A stretch of 64,000 nucleotides of DNA from Thiomicrorhabdus sp. zzn3 (lineage in GTDB: Bacteria > Pseudomonadota > Gammaproteobacteria > Thiomicrospirales > Thiomicrospiraceae). The notes below the pieces were generated by a model, which saw nothing but the letters and a program-made list of their open reading frames with translations, did no database searches and was not told the DNA's origin. The stretch spans positions 930,001 through 994,000 of the forward strand of contig NZ_JARUQS010000001.1 of NCBI RefSeq assembly GCF_029767755.1. The letters are read 5' to 3'. A program made the position numbers and the translations under genes. Shown here piece by piece: positions 33,800 to 42,376 of this stretch. The first letter of the stretch is position 1. Every line of letters starts with the position of its first letter.

Positions 33800-34707
33800 T
33801 TCCGCCGTTCAACCGCCTCTTTCACTACCCATTTACACAGGCCTGTCTGTTTTCAGCAGGCCTGTTGCTTTTGCCGTTTCCGGCACCTTCCGCACAGGTG
33901 GATTCAGTTTCCGATTCCGGTTCCGGTTCTCTCATTTCAATTGCATCGCTTTCGACGGACGATTATCAATGGATCGGCCAACGCATTTACCAGAACGAAT
34001 GTGCCGGACAACCGCGTTATCTGACCCACTGGGGCAAGGGCGAGGAATTTCCATCACTGGGAATCGGCCACTTTATCTGGTTGCCCAAAGGCGTTGAAGT
34101 GCCGTTTGAGCAAACCTTTCCCAAACTGTTCGATTTTGTTTCCGCATCAAAGCCGGCACCGGCTTGGCTTGAAGTCTTACGTAAACAGAGTGGTTCTTCC
34201 GCCGACTTCTACGCGCCTTGGTCGAATCGCCAGCAATTTGAACAGGCCTGGTCAAGTTCCGAGCTCAGTTCTTTACGTGACTGGCTGTTGCAAACCCAAG
34301 AGCTGCAGGCGCGTTTTATTGTGCAGAGTTTTGAGGCGCGTTGGGATAAGGCACTGCAATCTCTCGATAGCCATGAGCAACAGATTTTGACTCAAGAATT
34401 ATCGAAGCTAACCGCTTTTAAACAAGGACAGTTTGCAGTAATTGATTACTTTAATTTCAAAGGGATAGGCGGTAATTCTAAAGAGCAATACCAGGGCGAA
34501 GGCTGGGGGTTGATTGAGGTATTACACAACCTCAATCGGAACTATGATTCCGCCAGTTTAAACGAGACACAACGTCTTCAAGCCTTTGTAGACAGCGCCA
34601 AACAGCGTCTTGAATTACGGGTTAAATTGGCACCGAAAGAGCGCAAGGAATCACGCTGGATTACCGGCTGGTTTAAACGTCTGGACGGGTATTTGATGAA
34701 TGAATAA
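33796..34707 (+). CDS. Exported protein of unknown function
   Basis: A 303-residue protein with a GTG start overlapping the previous stop codon and an N-terminal signal peptide (ACLFSAGLLLLPFPAPSAQ). The mature start (STDDYQWIGQRIYQNECAGQ, THWGKGEEFPSLGIGHFIWL) has a Glu and a Gly-His pattern reminiscent of lysozyme-like folds; a later DYFNFKGIGGNSKEQYQGEG is conserved-looking. I recall similar uncharacterised proteins in other gammaproteobacteria but no proven function. The signal-peptide region contains the CAGGCCTG pair at 33838-33864. Confidence 0.7.
   Translation: MIPPFNRLFHYPFTQACLFSAGLLLLPFPAPSAQVDSVSDSGSGSLISIASLSTDDYQWIGQRIYQNECAGQPRYLTHWGKGEEFPSLGIGHFIWLPKGVEVPFEQTFPKLFDFVSASKPAPAWLEVLRKQSGSSADFYAPWSNRQQFEQAWSSSELSSLRDWLLQTQELQARFIVQSFEARWDKALQSLDSHEQQILTQELSKLTAFKQGQFAVIDYFNFKGIGGNSKEQYQGEGWGLIEVLHNLNRNYDSASLNETQRLQAFVDSAKQRLELRVKLAPKERKESRWITGWFKRLDGYLMNE
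33838..33864. repeat. Second CAGGCCTG pair with the same 19-base spacing
   Basis: Copies start at 33838 and 33857, exactly the spacing of the pair at 27631/27650, with a similar spacer (TCTGTTTTCAG against TTCATTTTCAA). Here the pair lies inside the signal-peptide coding region of the exported protein. Confidence 0.7.
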
Positions 34708-35656
34708 AACCGCACAACACACATTGGAATCGAATATGCAGAGTACCGCGTTGACGGTATTCCACACCATGCGCCCGAATTTTTTACTGTTAACCCTGTC
34801 GGTCGTGGTACTGGGCAGTGCCTTGGCGCTGTATGACGGCGCGGCTTGGTCCACCTCTTTGTTTGGATTGATTTTAGTCACCGCTCTGGCCGGGCACGCG
34901 TTGGTGAATATGCTCAATGAATATCAGGATTACCATTCCGGTTTGGACGCCATCACCCAGCGCACGCCGTTTAGCGGCGGCAGCGGCGCTTTGGTGAATA
35001 ACCCGCAAGCGGCTAAAGCGGTGTGGCGCACGCTGATTGTTCTGTTAGGGCTAACGATTGTGCTCGGCAGTTATCTGCTTTATTTAAAAGGGCTTTGGCT
35101 GCTATTGCTCGGTGCAGCCGGCCTGCTGTTGGCGCTGTTTTATACTTCGCACATTACCCGCTGGCCGTGGCTCTGTTTGCTGGCACCCGGCACCGCGTTT
35201 GGCCCGATTATGGTGTTGGGAACCTATGCGGTTTGGAGCGGTGAACTCACCTGGCAGGCCTGTATGGTTTCACTGGTGCCATTTTTTCTGGTGAATAATC
35301 TGTTGTTACTGAATCAGTTTCCGGATGTGCAGGCGGACCGGCAGATCGGGCGAAACAACGTCATTATCCGTTACGGCAAATCCTTTTCAGCAGGCCTGTT
35401 CAGCTTGATGGCGTTGGGCGCGTTATTTGTTGCGGCGGTAGCTGTTGTTGTGGCGAACTTGCCGATTCAGACGCTGCTTGGGTTTGTTTTACTGCCGCTG
35501 TTTATTAAAATGCTGCTGATTGTTTGGCATCAGTCGGCGGATAGTGAACAAAATGTCGAGAAACTGCTGCCGGCCTTGGCAATGAATGTCATAATTAACC
35601 TTTCCATGCCGCTGCTGATTTCAGCAGGCCTGCTGTGGGCGCTGTGGACGGCATGA
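34700..35656 (+). CDS. UbiA-family prenyltransferase (MenA-like)
   Basis: A 318-residue membrane protein with eight or nine helices. Both Asp-rich prenyl-diphosphate motifs are present: NMLNEYQDYHSGLD and NQFPDVQADRQIGRNN. The overall pattern, including TPFSGGSGALV, is closest to MenA-type enzymes and other aromatic prenyltransferases. Without menaquinone genes nearby the acceptor is unknown. Its ATG overlaps the end of the preceding gene by 8 bases. The gene contains three CAGGCCTG octamers. Confidence 0.87.
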   Translation: MNKTAQHTLESNMQSTALTVFHTMRPNFLLLTLSVVVLGSALALYDGAAWSTSLFGLILVTALAGHALVNMLNEYQDYHSGLDAITQRTPFSGGSGALVNNPQAAKAVWRTLIVLLGLTIVLGSYLLYLKGLWLLLLGAAGLLLALFYTSHITRWPWLCLLAPGTAFGPIMVLGTYAVWSGELTWQACMVSLVPFFLVNNLLLLNQFPDVQADRQIGRNNVIIRYGKSFSAGLFSLMALGALFVAAVAVVVANLPIQTLLGFVLLPLFIKMLLIVWHQSADSEQNVEKLLPALAMNVIINLSMPLLISAGLLWALWTA

Positions 35657-35699
35657 ACCGATTTTTAAAAAAACATAACTAACTAAAGCGGATACTTGC

Positions 35700-36590
35700 A
35701 TGTCTTACCCGACTTTAATGGATTTTGTCGGCAATACGCCGTTGGTACGTTTGCAGAGAATGGTCAACCCGAACACCAACAGCGTGGTATTGGCCAAGCT
35801 GGAAGGGAATAACCCGGCGGGTTCGGTCAAAGACCGTCCGGCGATCAATATGATCAAGCAGGCCGAAAAACGCGGCGACATTAAACCCGGTGACACTTTG
35901 ATCGAAGCCACCAGCGGCAATACCGGGATTGCCCTGGCGATGGCCGCAGCACTGATGGGCTATAAAATGAAGCTGATCATGCCGGACAATATGAGCATGG
36001 AGCGTAAAGCCTCCATGGCGGCCTATGGCGCGGAACTGGTTACGGTCACGCCGGAACAGGGTATGGAAGGCGCCCGCGATTTGGCGGATGCCATGCAACA
36101 AGCCGGTGAAGGCATTGTCTTGGATCAGTTTTCAAATCCGGACAACCCGTTGTCTCATTATTACTCTACCGGCCCGGAAATCTGGCGCGATACCCAAGGG
36201 AAGGTGACGCACTTTGTCAGCGCCATGGGCACCACCGGAACCATTATGGGCACCTCGATGTATCTTAAGGAACAGAGTGCCGAGGTGCAGATTGTGGGCG
36301 TGCAGCCGGAAGAGGGCGCGTCCATTCCCGGCATTCGCCGCTGGCCGACCGAGTATATGCCGAAAATTTATGAGTCAACCCGCGTCGACCGCATTATCGA
36401 TATGTCGCAACAGCGCGCCGAAGAAACCATGCGCCAGCTTGCCAAGCAGGAAGGCATTTTCGGCGGCGTCTCCTCGGGCGGTGCCTTAGCGGCCGCGTTA
36501 CAAGTCGCAGAAGAGAGCGAAAACGCGGTGATTGTCACCATTGTCTGTGACCGCGGTGACCGTTACCTTTCCACCGGTGTTTACAATTAA
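35700..36590 (+). CDS. cysM: Cysteine synthase B (O-acetylserine sulfhydrylase, CysM type)
   Basis: A 296-residue PLP enzyme. The Schiff-base lysine lies in NNPAGSVKDRPAINMI, the phosphate loop is ATSGNTGIALAMAAAL, and the C-terminal SSGGALAAALQ closes the PLP site. The length and the segment GIRRWPTEYMP separate CysM from CysK. It makes cysteine from O-acetylserine and sulfide, or S-sulfocysteine from thiosulfate, which would suit a sulfur-oxidising host. GCGGATAC precedes the ATG; ribosome site weak. Confidence 0.94.
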   Translation: MSYPTLMDFVGNTPLVRLQRMVNPNTNSVVLAKLEGNNPAGSVKDRPAINMIKQAEKRGDIKPGDTLIEATSGNTGIALAMAAALMGYKMKLIMPDNMSMERKASMAAYGAELVTVTPEQGMEGARDLADAMQQAGEGIVLDQFSNPDNPLSHYYSTGPEIWRDTQGKVTHFVSAMGTTGTIMGTSMYLKEQSAEVQIVGVQPEEGASIPGIRRWPTEYMPKIYESTRVDRIIDMSQQRAEETMRQLAKQEGIFGGVSSGGALAAALQVAEESENAVIVTIVCDRGDRYLSTGVYN

Positions 36591-36638
36591 TATTGAACCC
36601 CTTCATGGTTGATGAACCAGGCCTAACAGGAAATCGCG

Positions 36639-37136
36639 ATGGCAAGAGAGATTGAACGAAAATTTTTAATGAAAGGCGATGCTTGGAAAGCCTTGGCGTT
36701 TCAGCAGACCCATTTTGCCCAAGGTTATCTGAATGACATTTCCGATAAAACCGCCAAAAGTTCGGTGCGCGTGCGTATTGAAGGTGAGCAGGCCAATCTG
36801 AATATTAAAAGTCTGGAAATCGGTCTGAGTCGTGACGAATATGAAGTTCACCTGCCGCTTGAAGACGCCAAAAAAATTCTCGCCACGCTGACCGTCGGCC
36901 CGGTGATTGAGAAAATCCGTTACCTGGTGCGTTATGCCGATCATATTTGGGAAATCGACGAGTTTCTGGGTGACAATGCCGGCCTGATCATTGGCGAAGT
37001 GGAAATGGAAACCGAAGAAGACCATGTGGTTTTACCGGAATGGGCCGGTCGTGAAGTGACAAACGAAGCCCGTTTTTATAATATCAGTTTGAGTAAATAT
37101 CCGTTTAAGGAGTGGAGTGCCGATGAAAAACAATAA
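36639..37136 (+). CDS. CYTH-domain phosphatase/triphosphatase
   Basis: A 165-residue CYTH protein. The N-terminal EIERKFLMKGDAW carries the ExExK-type metal/phosphate motif; alternating charged strands (SSVRVRIEGEQANLNIKS, EKIRYLVRYADHIWEIDEF) line the tunnel. Small bacterial members hydrolyse inorganic tri- or polyphosphate; a few are adenylate cyclases, so the substrate is open. The window has two cNMP-binding proteins, which makes a cyclase activity worth remembering, though there is no direct support. The end overlaps the start region of the TolC-like gene. Confidence 0.85.
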   Translation: MAREIERKFLMKGDAWKALAFQQTHFAQGYLNDISDKTAKSSVRVRIEGEQANLNIKSLEIGLSRDEYEVHLPLEDAKKILATLTVGPVIEKIRYLVRYADHIWEIDEFLGDNAGLIIGEVEMETEEDHVVLPEWAGREVTNEARFYNISLSKYPFKEWSADEKQ

Positions 37137-38496
37137 ACGCCCAATATTCTCTCCAAGTTCCACTTTGGCTTCAGCTTTATTGGTGGTTTGCGTCGCTTCC
37201 GCTTCGGTTGCCAATGCCAGCAGCCCAGGCCTGTTGGATATTTATCAGATGGCGGTACTGCATGATGCCCAGCTCGCGCAGCAGAAAGCGGTATATGAAG
37301 CCAGCAAACAGGGAGTCGCTCAAGCTCGCTCGGCTCTGTTACCGCAAATTCAAGCCGATGCCTCATACAGCATTAACGATAGCGATCTTCCTGCCGACAG
37401 AGGAGACGTCAAGACTCGTCAACTTTCATTAACACTGAATCAATCACTGTACGACCATGCTTCATGGGCGCGCTACACCCAATCGGAGCAATCGCTGCAA
37501 CAGGCGGAATACACCTTTAACAGCGCGGAACAAGATCTGATTACCCGCACCGCCGACCAGTACTTTAAAGTGCTGCTGGCGCAGGAAGATGTGGCGCTTT
37601 CAGAGGCTCAGGAAGAAGCCGATCGCGTACAGTGGGAACGTGCCAAGGCGTCTGCCGAAGTCGGCTTGGCGAGCATGACCGACGTGCTGCAGGCCAAATC
37701 GAGTTACGACCTGTCGAAATCCAACCGTATCAGTGCGGAAAATGCGCTGGATGTCGCTTATGAAGAACTGATGAAATTGACCGGCAAGCCGGTAAAGCAA
37801 TTAAAGACATTGATGCTGCAGGTGAAACTGCCTGAAGAGTCGCTGGATTTAAGCGAATGGGAACAGCGAGCGCAGAAAAACAACCTCTCCGTTCTCCAAC
37901 TTGAAATGCAAAGCCAAGTGGCGGCGGAAGAGATTGAAGTGCAAAAATCCGGCCATTGGTTTACCGCTGGCTTGCAGGCCAAAATCGTAGATACCGACTA
38001 TTCCGATTACGCGGCCGGAAGCATTACCTATAACGACAATCGATCAAATAGCATCGGTGTCAGTGTGAGCCTGCCTCTGTATTCCGGTGGCGGCACCTCC
38101 GCTAAGGTGACCGAAGCGCGCTATAACTATCAATCCGTGAATGAAGCACTGCGTGACAGCCGAGAACAGGCGCGTCTGAATGCGCGTGTGCAGGTGCGTA
38201 GCATTGAACGCGGCCAAAGCTTGATTGCCGCGCTACGCGAAGCGGTCAAATCCAATCGCGCCTTTTTGGAAGCGGCCGAAGAGGGCTACAAAGTCGGTTT
38301 GAAAAGCTTGTTGGAAGTGTTGACGGCCCGTTCCAATTTTTACAATGCACGTCGTAATCTGGTCGAAGCCTTACATGCGCAAATTCTCAACCGCTTGGCG
38401 TTGGAAGCGACCGCCGGGGACCTGAAAGCGGACGACCTCGTTACTTATGATGCGCTGTTAAGCGAACCTGAAATGAACGATGCAACAAACTCTTAA
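37123..38496 (+). CDS. TolC-family outer-membrane efflux protein
   Basis: About 457 residues. Start set at the ATG at 37123 (GGAG upstream); a GTG at 37117 is in frame. Signal peptide: LASALLVVCVASASVANAS. Two long tandem repeats of heptad-like helices follow (AQARSALLPQIQADASYSIN; EEGYKVGLKSLLEVLTARS), the classic outer-membrane-factor architecture that forms a trimeric channel. Probably the exit duct of a type I secretion or RND efflux system whose inner-membrane parts are elsewhere. It overlaps the CYTH gene. Confidence 0.9.
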   Translation: MKNNKRPIFSPSSTLASALLVVCVASASVANASSPGLLDIYQMAVLHDAQLAQQKAVYEASKQGVAQARSALLPQIQADASYSINDSDLPADRGDVKTRQLSLTLNQSLYDHASWARYTQSEQSLQQAEYTFNSAEQDLITRTADQYFKVLLAQEDVALSEAQEEADRVQWERAKASAEVGLASMTDVLQAKSSYDLSKSNRISAENALDVAYEELMKLTGKPVKQLKTLMLQVKLPEESLDLSEWEQRAQKNNLSVLQLEMQSQVAAEEIEVQKSGHWFTAGLQAKIVDTDYSDYAAGSITYNDNRSNSIGVSVSLPLYSGGGTSAKVTEARYNYQSVNEALRDSREQARLNARVQVRSIERGQSLIAALREAVKSNRAFLEAAEEGYKVGLKSLLEVLTARSNFYNARRNLVEALHAQILNRLALEATAGDLKADDLVTYDALLSEPEMNDATNS

Positions 38497-38552
38497 GTTC
38501 TTATCCATTCATTTAGAGCCTTTCATTCTTATGGCTCTAACTACCTGAATCC

Positions 38553-40085
38553 ATGACGATACCCGCTACCAAGTTTACTCCCCGCATCAGTCGGCGCAGA
38601 CTGTTACAAAGCTCGGCGCTGCTTTCTCTGCCGGTGCTGTCGGCGTGTTCCCCTCAACAAGCCACCGAGACGATTCGGATGGGGGTCAACGGACGCCCGC
38701 GCATGTTAGACCCGCGCAAGGCGACCGATGCCCTATCGAGCCGGGTCAACCGCTTGATTTATCGCCAATTGATCGATTTCGATGCGAGTTTCAAGCCCGT
38801 CGCAGACCTTGCCAGCTGGGAGCAGATTAATCCAACGCACTATCGTTTTAGCTTGCGCGAGCAGGCTGTGTTTCATCACGGCAAGCCGCTAACGGCAGAT
38901 GATGTGGCGGCGACCTATCAAAGTGTTTTGGATCCTGCGACCGGCTCTGCACACCGCGGATCACTGAAAGCGATTCAATCGGTAGAAGCGATCAATACTC
39001 AGCAAGTGGATTTTAAGCTCTCCGAACCCGACCCGTTATTTGTCGGCCGCTTGGTGATCGGCATTTTGCCCAAAGATTTAATCGAAGACAGCCATCCATT
39101 TCATACCCAGCCGATCGGCAGTGGGCCATGCCGTTTTGTCGCTTTAAGTGAACAAAAGCTCACGCTGCAGCGCCCGGATAAAGCGTTAATCGAATTTATA
39201 CCGGTCAAGGATGCCACAGTGCGGGTTTTGAAACTGCGTAAGGGCGAATTGGATCTGGTGCAGAACGACCTTTCGCCGGAACTGGTGCACTATTGCAGCC
39301 AACAGCCTGATCTGCAGGTGGATTGGCATGGAGGCAGTAGCTTTGGTTATATCGGTTTTAACTTTGAAGATTCATTGCTCTCGCAGCTGCCTATGCGTCA
39401 GGCGATTGCTTATGGAATTGACCGCCAGGCGGTGATTGATGCGATGTTTGACGGCCATGCGCGTTTGGCAGGCGGCCTGCTGATTCCGGAACATTGGTGT
39501 GGGGTGAAAAAGATTGATGGCTATCCTTACGATCCTGAAAAAGCCCGTGAACTGCTCAAATCGGTTGACATCCCATCAGGCCTGCTCAATTCCGAAGGCT
39601 TGATTGAGTTGAGCTACAAGACTTCTAACGATCCGACACGGATTCGCTTGGCGACGATCTACCAGTCTCAGCTGAAAAAAATCGGGATTCAGCTCAAGAT
39701 TCAAAGCTATGACTGGGGAACCTTTTACAGCGACATTAAAAAGGGTCGCTTTCAGCTCTACAGCTTGGCGTGGGTTGGCGTTAAAAGCCCGGACATTTTC
39801 CAATATGTGTTTGCCAGCAGTGCGATTCCCCCCAAAGGGGCCAATCGCGGCCGTTATCGGGATGCCACGGCAGATGCATTAATCGAGCAGGCGGCTACAG
39901 AAAGCTCATTGGAGGAACAAGCGAGAATTTACCGAGAGTTGCAAATTCATCTACAGAACAGTCTGGCGGCGCTGCCGTTATGGTATGAAGACCAGTATGC
40001 GGTGAGTCGTAAAGCGATTTCCCATTACCGACTGTTTGCCGATGGGCGCTATGACGCGCTGGTGAATGTGCAAAAGAGTGCATAG
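38553..40085 (+). CDS. Peptide/nickel-type ABC transporter substrate-binding lipoprotein (SBP_bac_5)
   Basis: A 510-residue family-5 solute-binding protein. The N-terminus combines a twin-arginine-type start (ISRRRLLQSSALLSLPVL) with a lipobox (LSACS), so it is likely a Tat-exported lipoprotein. Family segments are RMLDPRKATDALSSRV, HHGKPLTADDVAATYQSVLD and FQYVFASSAIPPKGAN. Two Dpp-type permeases lie about 4.4 kb downstream at 44437-46163 and could be its partners. No ATPase subunit is in the window. Confidence 0.9.
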   Translation: MTIPATKFTPRISRRRLLQSSALLSLPVLSACSPQQATETIRMGVNGRPRMLDPRKATDALSSRVNRLIYRQLIDFDASFKPVADLASWEQINPTHYRFSLREQAVFHHGKPLTADDVAATYQSVLDPATGSAHRGSLKAIQSVEAINTQQVDFKLSEPDPLFVGRLVIGILPKDLIEDSHPFHTQPIGSGPCRFVALSEQKLTLQRPDKALIEFIPVKDATVRVLKLRKGELDLVQNDLSPELVHYCSQQPDLQVDWHGGSSFGYIGFNFEDSLLSQLPMRQAIAYGIDRQAVIDAMFDGHARLAGGLLIPEHWCGVKKIDGYPYDPEKARELLKSVDIPSGLLNSEGLIELSYKTSNDPTRIRLATIYQSQLKKIGIQLKIQSYDWGTFYSDIKKGRFQLYSLAWVGVKSPDIFQYVFASSAIPPKGANRGRYRDATADALIEQAATESSLEEQARIYRELQIHLQNSLAALPLWYEDQYAVSRKAISHYRLFADGRYDALVNVQKSA

Positions 40086-40098
40086 AGTTTCAAAATAA

Positions 40099-40123
40099 AA
40101 AAGCCGGTCTAAAACCGGCTTTT
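40099..40123. terminator. Bidirectional terminator between convergent genes
   Basis: AAAAGCCGGT / ACCGGCTTTT with a 5-base loop. It serves the substrate-binding protein gene and the convergent DUF2202 gene. Confidence 0.9.
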
Positions 40124-40154
40124 CCATTATGAGACCCTGTGAACCGGATACGAC

Positions 40155-40841
40155 TCAGTTGATATTTCCAGTTTCCATCTCCGAGTTCACAATCGCATCA
40201 AACTCTTCCTGTGTGATATGCTTAGGTGTATATTCGAATCCGCCTTCGACCACCAGGCTGTAAAAGCTACGCAAGTGGTTTCTTGAACCTTTCAATAAGT
40301 TATTGTATGCGTTAACAATATCTTGCTTGTTAATTACATTAATCTGCTCATTCAGATCAGCGATATCCAACTCTTCAATTTCGGTTCCCACCATCAGGGC
40401 CGCTTCGTAACTTTGCGATCCAAGGTTAACCAGTGCCGTAAATAGTTCGCTAAAGGCCGGATCGGTAAAGGCGCCAACTGAATCGTCTTTTACCGGATCT
40501 TCAATGCCGTATTTTGCCAGCAGCGCGGCGATGGTATTGGTATGCTGCTGTTCCGATTCAGCAATGTTGGCAAAAATTGGCACTCCCCACCGCTCATACA
40601 GAGTCAGATAGACATCTCGCGCCAGCTTTTCTTCTTCACGCATGAATTTAAGGCTGGTGGATTCAAAGACAGTTAACTGACTACTGGTTTCAGTTACCGT
40701 CTGAGTTTGTGAGCTATTGCTTCCTGAATTTCCACCATTACCCAATTTACCGCCTTTTCCACCGGCTTCAACCGGCGCAGCGACAGCGAACGAAAATGCA
40801 GCAAGTGTAACAGCAGTGGTTTTGAGAATTGTATTGATCAT
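40155..40841 (-). CDS. Exported DUF2202 ferritin-like protein
   Basis: A 228-residue protein with a signal peptide (TAVTLAAFSFAVAAPVEAGG), a Gly/Ser/Asn-rich linker, and a four-helix bundle of the DUF2202 type. Possible diiron ligands are in FMREEEKLARDVYLTLYERW and AESEQQHTNTIAALLAKYG, then IEELDIADLNE. Members may bind iron or other metals, but no activity is established. AAGGAAGG precedes the ATG. The long leader upstream contains a probable c-di-GMP-I riboswitch, so expression is likely linked to cyclic di-GMP. Confidence 0.85.
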   Translation of the reverse strand: MINTILKTTAVTLAAFSFAVAAPVEAGGKGGKLGNGGNSGSNSSQTQTVTETSSQLTVFESTSLKFMREEEKLARDVYLTLYERWGVPIFANIAESEQQHTNTIAALLAKYGIEDPVKDDSVGAFTDPAFSELFTALVNLGSQSYEAALMVGTEIEELDIADLNEQINVINKQDIVNAYNNLLKGSRNHLRSFYSLVVEGGFEYTPKHITQEEFDAIVNSEMETGNIN

Positions 40842-41206
40842 TTTAAACCTTCCTTTTCAAAGCTTGAAACAAACTAAAATGAAGGCACAAAAATGAGCGA
40901 AGAGGGCATATTAGAACCGATAAGGTTCTATTATTTGGCAACCGGCTATCTTGTCGATTTGAATCTTCAAGACCCTTGGCTTTCCGTCCTTGCTTCACAA
41001 CAAGTTTGGCACAACAAATAAACAGTTAAAGAACAAAATTGGAGTAAGCAACCAGAGTGTTTATGCTGTTTGCTTCGTCCTTGGTTTCTATTTTATGGTC
41101 CTGATAGATCACTTTCATCACCCGTTAGTGTGATTTTTTACCATTTTGCCCATAAGTTTTTTATGCTTACAAATATGGTATTTTTATTGATTTGAAAATA
41201 TCAGGT
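40842..41206. other. 365-base intergenic region, DUF2202 leader and radical-SAM 3' flank
   Basis: It holds the riboswitch at 40931-41021 and a small hairpin AGAACC / GGTTCT near 40913-40930 that could be the expression platform. The right third is AT-rich and probably contains the promoter for the minus-strand transcript. No gene seen. Confidence 0.6.
40931..41021 (-). promoter_or_regulatory. Probable cyclic di-GMP-I (GEMM-I) riboswitch
   Basis: Minus-strand RNA. P1 pairs UUAUUUG (41021-41015) with CAAAUAA (40937-40931). A CUUGUU / AGCAAG stem closed by a GUGA (GNRA) tetraloop spans 41004-40989. Then comes GGACGGAAAGCC (40989-40978; consensus GGACGCAAAGCC), GGGUCUUG (40975-40968) and AAGAUAGCCGGUUGCC at the 3' side (consensus GAUAGCCGGGUUGCC). 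The GCCAAAC at 41009-41003 replaces the usual GGCAAAC. Compared with the Vibrio and Clostridium examples I know, key positions G20 and A47 appear present. Confidence 0.75.
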
Positions 41207-42301
41207 TCAAAAGCTGTTTAATCGCACCGGTAGACGACGATTTCCCCAGGTTCCTGGGCGATCGGCAAAAATTCCGTCAATTTTACAGCCACAGTGTTCG
41301 CAATGCCCCTGATGCAGATGCCATTCACTGATTTCATAATGGCGGCGGCCAATCAGTTTACGCTGACAGCATGGGCAATAGGTAGCTTGACCTTCCGGGT
41401 CGACGACATTTCCGGTGAAAACGTATTTAAGGCCGGCACTCATGGCGATTTCTCGGGCCTTTTCCAGGGTGGAGGCCGGGGTAGGCGGGTTATTCATCAT
41501 CCGGTAATCCGGGTGATAGGCGGTAAAATGCAACGGAACTGATTCTCCACAATGCGCCAAAATCCATTCGCTCATTTTGCCAATTTCCGTTTCCGAATCG
41601 TTCTCTCCGGGTATAAGCAGTGTGGTCAGCTCCACCCAGCAGTCGGTTTCATTCACCGCATATTCGATCGTCTCCAGCACGGGTTGCAGTTTGGCTCCGG
41701 TCAACTTTTCATAGAAGCGTTCATTAAACGCCTTTAAATCAATATTGGCGGCATCCATCGATTTAAAAAAAGCTTCACGCGGCTGCTCACTGATGTAACC
41801 GGCGGTCACGGCGACATTTTTAACCCCTTGCTCGCGGCAGGCCTGGGCGGTATCCAGGGCGTATTCGTAAAAAATAACCGGATCGTTGTAGGTGTAGGCC
41901 ACAGAGGCGCAGCCATTCTGCTTGGCGGCTTGCGCCAACGCTTCCGGAGCCGCCTGATCCAGCAATCGATCCATATCTCGCGCTTTGGACATATCCCAGT
42001 TTTGACAGAATTTACAGGCCAGGTTACAGCCGGCGGTGCCGAATGAGAGTACCGAAGAACCGGGAAGGAAATGATTGAGCGGTTTCTTTTCGATCGGATC
42101 AATACAAAATCCGCTGGAGCGTCCATAGGAGGTCAGCCACATTTGATTGTCTTTACGTCCACGCACAAAACAGAATCCGCGTTGTCCTTCATGAAGTTTG
42201 CACTCCCGGGGACACAGGTCACATTGAATTAGACCATTATCCAGCGCATGCCAGTGCTCCACGGGAATGACTGAATCTTCTTGAAGATTAACGTTTTTCA
42301 C
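41207..42301 (-). CDS. AmmeMemoRadiSam system radical SAM enzyme
   Basis: A 364-residue radical-SAM protein with GTG start (AAGGT upstream). The cluster motif is GTAGCNLACKFCQNWD (CxxxCxxC). An extra N-terminal cysteine segment (CDLCPRECKLHEGQRGFC) and a C-terminal zinc-ribbon-like part (CPCCQRKLIGRR, CEHCGCKIDG) fit the family that co-occurs with MEMO and AMMECR1 proteins. It is divergent from those two genes here, with about 75 bases between. The reaction is not known. Confidence 0.93.
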   Translation of the reverse strand: MKNVNLQEDSVIPVEHWHALDNGLIQCDLCPRECKLHEGQRGFCFVRGRKDNQMWLTSYGRSSGFCIDPIEKKPLNHFLPGSSVLSFGTAGCNLACKFCQNWDMSKARDMDRLLDQAAPEALAQAAKQNGCASVAYTYNDPVIFYEYALDTAQACREQGVKNVAVTAGYISEQPREAFFKSMDAANIDLKAFNERFYEKLTGAKLQPVLETIEYAVNETDCWVELTTLLIPGENDSETEIGKMSEWILAHCGESVPLHFTAYHPDYRMMNNPPTPASTLEKAREIAMSAGLKYVFTGNVVDPEGQATYCPCCQRKLIGRRHYEISEWHLHQGHCEHCGCKIDGIFADRPGTWGNRRLPVRLNSF

Positions 42302-42376
42302 TTTGGTTACCTTGAAATCTTAATAGGTTATCTCCATATATGGTTGTAACTTAATCCTTTTTCAAGGTTGATCATC

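Noticed and set aside
36639-37136. Adenylate cyclase class IV
   Set aside because: The CYTH fold allows it and cNMP-binding proteins occur nearby, but small bacterial members are mostly triphosphatases; the evidence does not decide for a cyclase.
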